From NCBI GenBank assembly GCA_019925105.1, contig JAHGAU010000013.1:124001-188000 (forward strand): a stretch of 64,000 nt of DNA, given 5' to 3'. Both the position numbers and the translations under genes were made by a program. The stretch is from Niebla homalea (taxonomy: Eukaryota > Ascomycota > Lecanoromycetes > Lecanorales > Ramalinaceae). The notes beneath the pieces are model-generated. The model worked only from the letters and a program-made list of their open reading frames with translations, ran no database searches and was not told the DNA's origin. Position 1 is the stretch's first letter. Every line of letters begins with the position of its first letter. Below are positions 35,700-46,619 of the stretch, one piece after another.

Positions 35700-38600
35700 A
35701 TTAATAAAAAAAGTCTGACGGATATTAATATTTAATATATTTACGCTTTTAAGGATAATATAATATAATATATATAAGGAAATAATTAAAGTTATAATAT
35801 TAATATTTAAATTTAAAGAAGTAAAAAATATTAATATTATAATAATATAAAAGTTATTATATAATCCGTATACTTATTCTTTAATTAATTTAAGAAATAG
35901 AAAAATAATAAAATAATACGGATATATTTCTTTATTAATAAAAGGCTAAATATAAATAATTAGGACGTTATTTATTACGGAAGGAACCTATATACGCTCC
36001 GGATTATATAAGAAAAGGATATTAAAGGTAATTTAAATATTTATAATATATATAATCCGCCCTTAATTAATAGGAAAAGACCCTTTATAATTTTATTATT
36101 TAAGGATATTATAATTATACTTAATAAGTACCTTTTAATAAGGGACTTTAATCTTTATTATATTTAATAAAATAAAAATGATTATATAATTAATTATATT
36201 AAATTTAAGGAATTATTAATAGTTATTATATAATTTAATTTTATATTATTAATATTAAAAGGGGTTATTATATAAAAAAACCGTAAACTTAAGATTATAA
36301 TTAACTTAATATTTAACTTAAAAAATATTATTAATTCAATTATAATATACGGACCTTAAAAGGACTTAAAATACGGTTTAGATTATATTTTAATATAAAT
36401 AATTTTAAACTGGTCCGTTAACGTAACTTTGCTTTTACCGTTTAAACGAACGTGGAAGACAGTTAAGGAAATTAAGGTATTTATGAAAATAATGAAGGTA
36501 ATATTTTAATTAACGGAGCTCTTTTAACTTAATAATAAGGGATAGATTAATTATTTTATAGAATAAGTAATAAAGGCTTTAATTAAAATAATTAACGTTA
36601 TAATTTTAATAATAAAATTATCTTAAAGAGTTAAAACTTATTAAAATAAAGAATATATAAAAGTAACTATAAAGGTAAAAGCGCTTATAAAGTAAATTAT
36701 TAAATATAGGAATTAAAAAACGCTTTAACGGTTAAAGGAAGTATAAAAAGAAAAAAAGAAAATTATCCGGAAGGTTAAATAAATATACTTCCGGGTTATA
36801 ATATATAATTTAGCGGTTTCTTTTTATAATATTTAAAAATTAATAAAATATAATAAAGAATAAAATAAGAAACTTAAACTTATCTTTAAGTTTTTACCCT
36901 TAAAAAGATTAAACGGTATAATAATAAATACTTTTAATGGTAAAATTAAAGTTTTTAAAAAAACGTTTTTTCCCTTATTATCGGAAGTTAACCTAATAAA
37001 TATTAATAGTATAATATATCTTAAATTAATAATAATAAGTAAAATAATAACTTAAAAGATAATAATTAAAATAATTAATAAATTAAAGAAAAATAAAACC
37101 CTTAAATTTAACGGTATATTAAATAAATTCCTATTTATAATAATATTATTATTTAAAAAGGTCTTTATTTATTTATTTTAAGCTTATTTTAATATAAAAT
37201 ATTATTTTTATAAATTTAAGGAAATTAAAATAATTATCCTTAAGAAACCGGTTAAGTTAAATTATTTAAAGGTAAAATTATATAAACTTATAATACTCTT
37301 TTATGCGTTAAAAAAAGCTTTAAAAATAATAATTATAAAAATTTTAAATTATTATATAAAAAAGTATAAATTATCTTTTAATTAATAAATAAAGATAAAA
37401 AAAGGACGGTTAACGGAAACGGCTTTTAAAGGCTTAATTAATAACGTATATATAATATAAAGTTAGAAGAAGAAATATATTATAAGTCTTTTTTCCTTAA
37501 ATATTATAAAAACGTTTAATAAAGTAAATTATTAAAAATTACTATATAATTTATAGAAAAGGGGGTTTTATTTTTCTTTATAAATTAAATAAAGAGTTTT
37601 TTAAGTAATTAAATAACGTTAATTAACTTAAAATAAAAAATAAATACAATAAAGCTTACGATAATAAGGATTCCTTAAGGGTTATTTATCTTTTTAATTT
37701 TAATTTTATTCTTTAACGGCTTACTTATTAAAAACTTAATAAAATTAAAATAAAAAATTTAAATAAAAAGCTTTATTAATAATATTTACCTTTTAGTTTA
37801 TAATACGTTTACTTATATAAATTATTTAAAGTTAAAATAAACTTATAAAGTCTATTTGTAATAAATAAAAATATATAAAGCTTAATTTACCCCGTATAAA
37901 TATAAGTTTATTTATATAATAAAAAATTTAAAATTATATAATATAATAATTATAATAAACTTAAATAATATAATAATAAAACCGGAAGTTAATATTAAGA
38001 TATTTAATTTATAAGTTAATAGGAAACTAGATTAAAAAATTATATAAAAAAGGTTTAAAAGAAAATAATTTTATAGGAAAAAAGCCTTATTTATTTTATA
38101 ATATTAACGTAAGGAGTTACTTTATAAAAAGTTAAAATTATTTATTAAGTAGTTATAAAGTTTATAATAATATATATAATAACTATTTAATACGTATTTG
38201 AAGGTATATTTAAATATAAGAAAAAGCCCGTCCGGTAATTATAGAAGGTTTAAAATTAATACTTAAGAATAATAAATAAAATATATAAAATAACTTCCGT
38301 CCCGGTATTAAAATCCGAGGTTTTTATATTATTAATAAAGTTAACCTTAAATTAAATAATTATTTAAATAAAGCTTAAAAAAGGTATAAATTTAATTATA
38401 TTAATAAAAAATAAACGTATTTATTAAAACTATAAGAAACCTTAAATAAAAAAGCGTAGAAAAATAATATTTATCTTTTTTATAGAAGTTAAATTAAAGT
38501 AAGTTAAAAAAGAAATCGACTTAATTTACGTTTAAAAAGTTAATATAAAAATATATAAACTTTGACTTAAAGTAAAAACGGCAGCAGAAAAGAAAAAAGC

Positions 38601-39400
38601 TATAAGGATAAAATTAATGGTAATTACCCTATAAATTATAAAAAAATAAATAAAACGTTAACGTAAATATAGAGAATTAATCCCTTAAAAGTAACGGTAT
38701 TTAACTTTAAATAACGATAAAGTTATTAATAAGTATCTTTAACGTTATAAAATTATAAAGAAAAATAATAATATATTAATAATTTAACTTTAAATAAATA
38801 AAAACGGTTTAACTTACTTCTTCTTTATTATATACGTTAATAACCGGATTAATATTAATTATAAATATAAATAATAAAAGTAAAACGTTATATATATATT
38901 AATCTTTTATTTATTATTTAAGAAGCTTAAACCGGAATTAATTAAAAAAGTAGGGATTAATAATTATTATTAAATATTTATTAATAAAAAGGGTATTAAA
39001 GCGGCCGTTAAATTTATAATAATTATAAGTTTATTATTATAGTTTAACTTAATTAAGGAAATAAAAAAAATAATTAAAAACTTAATTAAGAAACCTCGCT
39101 ACTGACCTAAAGGTAAAAAGTAATAACGGAAAAATTATACTTAATAAAGGGCTAAAAAGGCTATAAATACCGGGGCGGTATAAAAAACGATATTATATCG
39201 GTTAATAAAATTATATAAATAAAATAATAATAATATATATATTAATAAAGATATTTAATAATATAATCGGAATTTTAAAATTTTAATATTAAATAAACCC
39301 GTAAAATAACGGAAAAACAATAAGTTTAAAAGTAACCCTTAAGTAGATTCAATCGTAATATTATAGGTTTTCTTAAAAAAAATATATAAATAAATTTTTA
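35700..39400 (+). pseudogene. L3 ORF2 (endonuclease and reverse transcriptase), degraded
   Basis: The endonuclease box at about 36,140-36,180 reads RDFNLYYI followed by a stop where Trp is expected. The RT active site near 37,770 is read as F-I-N-N-I-F, with both Asp lost. The order and spacing follow L2. The 3' untranslated region shows a worn TATAGGTTTTCTTAA segment that is common to all subfamily A copies. Confidence 0.72.
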
Positions 39401-39587
39401 TTCTTTAAATAACCGTAAATACTTTTAACTTTTAAGCTATAAATAAAGGTTAAATAGATACCGGTTTTTATTCTTAACGTTATAGATATTAAGTTTTTTA
39501 CGGTTATTAATAAGGTTAAATAGCCGAATATTAAGGAATGCCGGAATTAGCTTAGCTAAATCCGTAGTATAAATCAATCAATCAATC

Positions 39588-39601
39588 AATAATACTTAAG
39601 A
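39588..39601. repeat. Target-site duplication of L3, right copy (14 bp)
   Basis: Exact repeat of 33,808-33,821. Confidence 0.88.
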
Positions 39602-40330
39602 ATATTTATTAACTTAAAATAAATAAATCAAATAAATTTATTATTTATAATTAAGTATTCTTATATAAATATATATTATTTAAGTTTAAAATATAGTTTT
39701 TCTACGTTAATTATAAATATAATTTTAAAATTTACTTTAAGTTTAAGGATAAACTTATTAAAAAGGAAATATTTATAATAAAAAAAAAGTTAAAATTTTA
39801 AATAATATTTATAAAAAGTTAACGGAACGATAACATTATATATTAAGATTAATTAAATAAACTTATAATAAAAAATATTAGTTAAAGTTATATAATATTA
39901 ACGATTTAATAATATTAAATATTAAAAACCTTAAATTTAAATAATTAAGTAAAAAACTTATATTTTAATTTATTAAACCCTTTAAAATCAATAATAAAAT
40001 TAAATAATAAATATATCGGTTTTTCTTATTTATAAATTATCGTATATATTTTACGATTTATATTTCTCTTTTTAAGTTATATTATATTTAAGTTAATAAT
40101 AAAACGGCGGAAGCGATAATATATCTTTTAAAACTTATTAATAATAAGGAAGAATAAGAAATTAAAGAAATTATAGATTATATTAAAAACTTCCGGGGTA
40201 TTTAATATAAAATTAAGTAATTTAATTAAAACTTTAAATATAATTAATAAGTTTTAACGGGTAACTTAAATAAGGTATAAAAGTTATAAAAGTAATATAA
40301 TAGAATAACGTAAAAAAAAAAAAAAAACGG
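39602..40330 (+). pseudogene. Gypsy-2 integrase C-terminus and chromodomain (degraded)
   Basis: The frame resumes after L3 with YLRIFINLK, then YYLSLKYSFSTLIIN and RFTLSLRIN-like sequence, matching the SPFYANYGFHPRF part of gypsy integrases. At 40,146-40,290 it reads EIKEIIDYIKNFRGI, a stop, YKIK, then WLTGNLNKA-like residues with Trp lost. This is the chromodomain pattern EVEEILDxRxxRGxxxYxVKW. Chromodomains of chromoviruses bind modified histone H3 and steer integration into heterochromatin, which would fit the clustering here. That link is inference. Confidence 0.75.
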
Positions 40331-41693
40331 GTATAAAGTTAATATTATAATAATTAAGAATTTTATATTATAATTAATATTACGGGTTACTTTATTAATA
40401 TACTTTTTCCTTATATAAGTTATTAAGGATCTATTATAATTTTATTTAAAAAGACGTAATATACTTAATATAATTAGCGTTATAATAGCGTTTATTCATT
40501 TATTATAATTATAATAATTAATTTATAAGTACGATAATACCGTAAATATAAAAGTATAAAGATAAATTATAAACGTTTAAAAATATTTATTAATAAATTA
40601 ATATTAAATTAAAAAGAAATAAAGTTAAAGGATTAATAATTAAGGATTAATTAAAATATATTATAATTTAATTAATATTTTAAAAGTTATAATATTATAT
40701 TTATATTATTATTTAATAATATATAAATTATAAACGCTTAAATATTAAACGTTAAACGTTTATAATATATATAAAGAAAATGAAAATAATTTATAATATT
40801 ATTACGTTAATACGATAAGTTTTTTCTTCTTTTCTTTTTCCTTCTTATATTTTTAAAGCCGGATAAATATTTATAAATTAAATAAAATATAATAACTTTG
40901 TTTTCTTATTCCTTTTTTATTTTAAGGTTAATTTAACTTTAATATTAACGGGTTAAAAAGCTTTTTAATATATTCCGGAATTATTATTTTCCGGAATTAA
41001 GGCTAACTTTTTAACCGTTATTATTAAAATAAATTATACGTTTTTTATTTTTATATTCTTTTTTTTATTTCTATCCATTTTAAAGTCCTTAAATTTAAAA
41101 TAATTAACAGAACGCTTAATAACAGAAGCCCGGTCTTTTTCTATATTACTCTTTATTTAAAATATATTAACATTAATATTAAGTTATTATTATATTGATA
41201 TATACCTTTATTCTAAATTTAATAACCTCCGTTTCCGTAATAAAAACTTAAGATAATTATTTCTTTATTTCTCCTTTAAGGGCCGTTATTGACTTATAAA
41301 CTTTTAATTAAATACGGTAATATATTAACTTAATTATATAACGTATTATTTCTATATATTTATATAATTTACGTTAAACTTTAAACTTATAAAGGAGTTT
41401 ATTACGTTAACGTAATAAATAGAATTTCTCCTGGGGCCGTAATACTTAATTAAGCCTATATATTACCTTACGTACCTTCTTAATAAGCTTATCCGGGAAT
41501 TATATTTAATTAAAACGTTAACGTTTTAATAACGATATAATTTTATAATATAATAATAATTATTATAATTTTTGATTTATATCGGTTACAAAAACCGATA
41601 TTATAAATATAAAGTTTATTTTATAAAAAATATATAAAATACGGGGTATTTATATATTACTAATTTTTATTTAATTATAAATATATTCTTATC
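40331..41693. other. Unassigned AT-rich stretch between Gypsy-2 pol and L4, with repeat Y (copy 1)
   Basis: No protein similarity was seen. Roughly 40,560-41,080 matches 61,735-62,230 on the same strand: a shared run TTTAATAATATATARATTATAARCGCTTAA, then AACGTTAAACG, and later GCTTTTTAAT with TTTTAAC flanks. It may be the untranslated 3' end of Gypsy-2, or a separate inserted repeat; no boundary repeats were found. About 40,450 onward has no homology I could name. Confidence 0.45.
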
Positions 41694-41708
41694 ATAATAC
41701 GTTAATAA
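41694..41708. repeat. Target-site duplication of L4, left copy (15 bp)
   Basis: ATAATACGTTAATAA recurs exactly at 42,025-42,039. Confidence 0.88.
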
Positions 41709-42024
41709 TTTTAGCATTGGACAGACCCGTGGGGTGACGGAAGAGCAACAGGTCTAGGGGTAACCCTTAAATGGATTCGGTCGTAATATTATAGGTTTTC
41801 TTGGAAAAAGCATATAAATAAATTTTTACTCTTTAAACGGCCGTAAATACTCTTAACCCTTAAGACGTAAGTGGAGGCTGGGTGGATACCGGTTTTTATT
41901 CTTAACGTTATAGATATCGGGGTTTTTACGGTTACCAGTAAGGTTAAATAACCGAGTATTAAGGAACGCCGGAATTAGCTTAGCTAGATCCGTAGTATAA
42001 ATCAATCAATCAATCAATCAATCA
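41709..42024 (+). mobile_element. LINE L4: short 5'-truncated copy, subfamily A, nearly unmutated
   Basis: This is the last 316 bp of the LINE, ending in (AATC)6, between exact 15-bp duplications. The first 60 bases read GCATTGGACAGACCCGTGGG and onward, where L3 has AATATTAAATAAACCCGTAA. It therefore keeps the CpA, TpG and GC content that other copies have lost. This is the best available view of the unmutated 3' end of the family. Little coding sequence is included. Confidence 0.92.
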
Positions 42025-42039
42025 ATAATACGTTAATAA
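42025..42039. repeat. Target-site duplication of L4, right copy (15 bp)
   Basis: Exact repeat of 41,694-41,708. The first bases could also be counted as part of the (AATC)n tail. Confidence 0.88.
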
Positions 42040-42600
42040 AACGTTATTATATTATATAAATATTATATATTAAGATATTAAAATAATATTTATTTTATTT
42101 TCTTATTTATATTATATTAACGTATATTTATTTATTATTATTACGGATTATTATTATATTAAATATATAAATATTTATATATAGTTGATATATCTTATTA
42201 TAATGATAATAAGGATACGGATAAAAGTTATTTTTATATATTAATTAAATATTATAATTAAAATTTATATATAATATACTTATAAAAGTTATTAAGATTA
42301 TTAAAAAAAAAAGTTTAAAATAATAATAAACTTTTTATTATTTAATTATCGTTACGCTATAATAAATTAATAAGTAAATTCTTAAGTAATAATTTAATTA
42401 TTAATTAATATTATGAAAACTTTTTTCTTATTTACTTTTTTTTATTAAATTTTATAAAAAGGTTTTTAATAAATTTAATTATATTACGTTAATTATATAT
42501 TAACGTATAATATTTTACGTTTAATATATTAAATAACGTTTTTAATACGTACTTTAAAATATATATATAAATTCTTTTTTTTACCCTTTTTTTTTATTAA
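42040..42600. other. Unassigned AT-rich stretch before the Gypsy-2 3' LTR
   Basis: No protein similarity. It should contain the Gypsy-2 polypurine tract and the left part of the 3' LTR. The segment AAAAAGGTTTTTAATAAATTT at 42,450-42,470 resembles AATAGGTTTTTAATAAGCC at 42,610, as if part of the LTR were repeated. The LTR start could not be fixed. Confidence 0.4.
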
Positions 42601-42795
42601 GTTTTAATAATAGGTTTTTAATAAGCCTTACGTATATATTAATTATACGTTAACGTTTTCTTTATAATATTATTACTTATTTATATAATTTTTATCTTTA
42701 AGGATTAAAATATAAAGGGGAAAATATTATTAACGTTTAATACTTAATAAGCGTTTAATATATATTAAGTATATTAAGTATTAATTTATTTAAGG
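42601..42795 (+). repeat. Gypsy-2 3' LTR, first part (before L5)
   Basis: GTTTTAATAATAGGTTTTTA and the following 190 bases match 21,399-21,595 of the 5' LTR, including TTTCTTTATAATATTATTA. Cut by LINE L5; the remainder is at 60,218-60,518. The last 13 bases (42,783-42,795, AATTTATTTAAGG) are the left target-site duplication of L5. Confidence 0.82.
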
Positions 42796-42810
42796 GATAA
42801 GTTGGGAAAA

Positions 42811-44680
42811 ATGGCGACGAACAACGGGACCCCAGAGGTCAGAAACGATACACGTGTGTATAGCTTAAGTAATAGTGAGGATAATACTTTAAATACGATA
42901 AACGGAAGCGGAATAATAATAAAGGTAAAAATGGAGGAAAAGTAAGCGGTTTAGGTTAATAGGAACGGTAATAAGTCGTATAAATAATATGATAAATACG
43001 AGATAAAAAGGCCTTAAATCGAATAAAAAGTTTATAATTAATAAGATATATATAAAGGGATACATATAATACGTAAAAATATTATTATAAAGAATAATAA
43101 ATAAAAAACGGAGGAAACAAAAACAATATACGGGGGCGGATAAGGGGTAAATAAAAACGTAAAAGGCCTTATTAAGTATATATAAACTAAGAGAAAACTA
43201 AATAAAAATAAAGAAATATTAAGTAAATAAAAATAAATTATAAAAAGAAATAATTATTAAATACGTAAAGGAAAAGTAAAAAAGAAAAAGGCGGTAAAGG
43301 CGCTAAAAGGCCTCCTTATAATTATATAAAAGGATATTACGTTAAAAACTTAATTAATATTATAAATCGGGTTATAAAGAATAAAAGACTTTTACGTAAA
43401 TATAAAGAGAAATTTAAAGAAGTTAAAAAGGTTACGCGGAACTTAAAAAACGGCAATAAAAACATTAACGGACGGAAATAAAAGAAGATAAAAAGGATAT
43501 ATATAAAGTAAAAGAGTGACGAGGGAGGCTTTAAAGAAAAAAGCGGAAATAAATTAAATAATAAAAACCGTAAAAATAACGTTAATATTAACGGTAAAAG
43601 AAATAAAGGCGGAAAAGAAAACGGCGGCATTAAGGAAAATAAGGATAATAATTATATAATTATTAAGCGAAAAAAAGGAATATAACGGTAAAAATAAACT
43701 TATTATAATTAATAAAAATATTTAAGGTAGTAAGAAAGTTATTAACGGAGTAAATTATTATAATATATAAACTATAAAGCGGGGATATCCTCCTTAATAT
43801 AGTTTTATTAAAACTGAAAAAAAGATTAAAGAAATTAAAAGGATAAACCGGTAAAAAAAGGTATAAAACGGTAAAAGTATTAAAATAATTCTTTATTATT
43901 ATAATAAACGGGATATACTTAATAAAGTTTATAAAGGAGGAAAAGGAAGTTATTTTAAAACGGATAAAAAAAGAGAATATGGTTTTTTATTTTAAATTAA
44001 AAATTATCGATTATAGTTTCCCCTTTATAATAAAAAGGTTAAACGCTTTTAATTATATAAAGAAATACTCTACGGTTATTTTAAGCGTAACGTTAATAAG
44101 AATATATAATAATATCCTCGATAAAAAAATAATAAAGGGTAAATCCTTTAAATTAATAAGATTTTAAGACCGGGCAACGGATATTTATTAATACTTCCAA
44201 TATTAAAGGTACGGGTATATTATTATAAAGTACCTTAATAATATAAAGTACGCGGTATATATTAAAGGGTATAATATGTATAAATACATTAACTTAATAG
44301 TAAAAGGCTTAATAAAGAACGCGCCGAAATACGCGGCGTATAATAATAATAGTTATTTAACGTAAAACTTATAATATATAATAAGAATAAAAAAGACTTA
44401 ATATAAAAAGATTAGGATAATAATTAAGGTTTAACGTTATAACTTATATAAGCTTAAACCGATAAAGTAATTAAAAACGGTCTTAAAACGTAAATAGAAT
44501 TTATTAAACGGGGAAAGGTAAAGCATAATAACCGATAATATAAAAAAAACAAACTTATAATAATATTAACCCTTAAGGCCGGCTACCCGACCAGGATTAT
44601 TATCGTAACGAAAAAATTAAAATAAATAACGTTTAACCTTAAAGAAAAATTATTTATATAAATAAAAATTAATAAAAAGA
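42811..44680 (+). pseudogene. L5 ORF1 (degraded, longest sense remnants)
   Basis: Starts MATNNGTPEVRNDTRVYSLS and stays open for about 44 codons (to about 42,943), the best-preserved start in the window together with L6. A second open stretch at 43,979-44,167 (62 codons) contains KLKIIDYSFPF, IKRLNAFNYIKK and RIYNNILDKK. It is homologous to the L7 frame at 55,514-55,792. Because two independent copies preserve it in sense, this block is a real ORF1 segment. The open frame at 43,337-43,630 on the other strand is antisense and not a gene. Confidence 0.72.
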
Positions 44681-44687
44681 ACCTAAT

Positions 44688-44699
44688 AAATATCGATAT
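44688..44699. repeat. Target-site duplication of L6, left copy (12 bp)
   Basis: AAATATCGATAT recurs exactly at 50,473-50,484. Confidence 0.88.
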
Positions 44700-44710
44700 A
44701 TATTGAGGAG

Positions 44711-46590
44711 ATGGCGACGAACAACGGGACCCCAGAGGTCAGAAACGATGTACGCGTATATAGCTTAAGTGATAGTAAGGATAATACCTTAAATACGATA
44801 GGCGGAAGCGGAATAATAATAAGGGTAAAAAAGGAAGAAGGGTAAGCGGCTTAAGTTAATAGGAACGGTAATAAGTCGTATAAACGATACGATGAATACG
44901 AGATAAAACGGCCTTAAATCGAATAGGGAGTTTATAATTAATAAAATACGTATAAAGGGACGCGTATAATACGTAAAGGTATTATTATAAAAAGTAATAA
45001 ATAAAGGGTAAAGGGGACGAGGACGGTACGTGGGGACGGATAAAGGGTAAACGGAAGCGTAAAAGGCCTTATTAAGTATATATAAATTAAAAAAGAGTTA
45101 AATAAAAATAGGAAAATATTAAGTGGATAAGAATAAGTTATAAAAAAGGTAGCTATTAAATACGTAAAAAAAAGAAATAAAAAAGGAAGAAGTAATAAAA
45201 ACGTTAAAAAGTTTTCTTATAATTATATAAAAGGATATTACGTTAAAGACTTAACCGATATTATAAATCGGGCTACGGGGGGTAAGAAACTTTTACGTAA
45301 AAGCGGGGAAAAATTTAAGGAAATTAAAGAGGTTATACGGAGCCTAAAAAGCGGTAATAAAAGTGCCGGTAAATAGAAGTAAAAAGAAATAAAAAGGATA
45401 TATATAAAGTAAAAAAGCAACGGGAAAAACTTTAAAAAAAAAAGCGGGGATAAACTGGGTAATAAGGGTTATAAAAACGGCGCTAACGTTAATAATAAAA
45501 GAAATAAAAATAAAAGAAAAAACAATAATATTAAGGAAGACGAAGATAATAATTATACGACTATTAAATGAAAAAGAAAGGAGTATAATAATAAAAATAA
45601 ACCCGCTATAATTAATAAAAACGTTTAAAATAACAGGAGAGTTATTAATAAAATAGATTATTATAATACGTAAATTATAAAGCAAAAATATTTTCCTTAA
45701 TATAGCCTTATTAAAGGCGAAGGAAAAACTAGAAAAGTTAAAGGGATAAGCCGGTAAAAAAAGGTATAAAACGGTAAAGGTATTAAGGTAATCCTTTATT
45801 ATTATAATAAACGGGATATACCTAGTAAAATTTATAAGGGAGGAAAAGGAAGTTACCTTAAAATAAATAAAAAAGAAGAATACGGTTTTCTACCTTAAGC
45901 TAAAGATCGTTAATTATAGCCTCCCCGCTATAATAAAGAGGCTAAATACCTTTAATTATATAAAGAAATACTTTATAATCATCCTAAATATAGCGTTAAT
46001 AAGGATATATAACGATATTCTTAATAAAGGGGTAATAAAGGGTAAGTCCCTTAAGTTAATAAAACCTTAAGACCGGGCAGTAGATATTTATTAATACTTT
46101 AAATATTAAGGGTATAAGCATATTATTATAAGGTACCTTAATAATATAAAGTACGTGGTATATATTAAAAAACATAATACGTATAAATACGTTAGCTTAA
46201 TAATAAAGGGCTTAATAAAGAACGTACCGAAATACGCGGCGTACGGTAATAATAATTACTTAACGTAAGACTTATAATATATAATAAGAACGAAGGAAAC
46301 TTAACGTAAAAAAACTAGGATAACGGTTAAGGTTTAACGCTATAATTTATATAAACTTAAATTAACGAGGTAATTAAAGACGATCTTAAAATACGAATAA
46401 AGCCTATTAAACGGGGAAGGGTAAAACGTAATAACCAATAACGTAAAAAAAAAGAAATTTATAACGATATTAACCTTTAAGGCCGGCCGCCCGACCGGGA
46501 TTACTATTATAGCGAAAAGATTAAAATAAATAATACTTAACCTTAAGGAGAAACCGTTTATATAAATAGAAGTTAACGAAAAAAGCTTAA
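44711..46590 (+). pseudogene. L6 ORF1 (degraded)
   Basis: MATNNGTPEVRNDVRVYSLS at the 5' tip, open for about 44 codons before the first stop. The conserved IKRLNTFNYIKK-like block lies at about 45,890-46,060. Open frames at 45,238-45,420 and 45,344-45,685 run antisense across it and share no homology with anything; they are by-products of the AT-rich sequence. Confidence 0.7.
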
Positions 46591-46619
46591 TAAATATTAA
46601 TATTTAATATATTTACGCT

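Larger units (their letters stand above)
33822..39587 (+). mobile_element. LINE L3: full-length subfamily A copy inside Gypsy-2 integrase
   Basis: 5,766 bp between exact 14-bp duplications. A 20-base leader (GATAATAGCGGAAGAAAATG) precedes the conserved ATG at 33,842. The tail is TATAAATCAATCAATCAATC. It aligns with L2 throughout and is more heavily mutated. It splits the Gypsy-2 frame within K-Y-L-R-I-F-I-N, so reading across the duplication restores the integrase homology. Confidence 0.92.

Noticed and set aside
43337..43630. 97-codon open frame on the - strand, rich in Phe and Leu
   Set aside because: It is antisense to L5 ORF1. RIP has turned the coding strand purine-rich, so the complement reads as runs of Phe, Leu and Ile that look like membrane segments.
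45238..45685. Two - strand frames (60 and 113 codons) resembling a membrane protein
   Set aside because: Antisense to L6 ORF1, for the same reason. No homology or start-site support.
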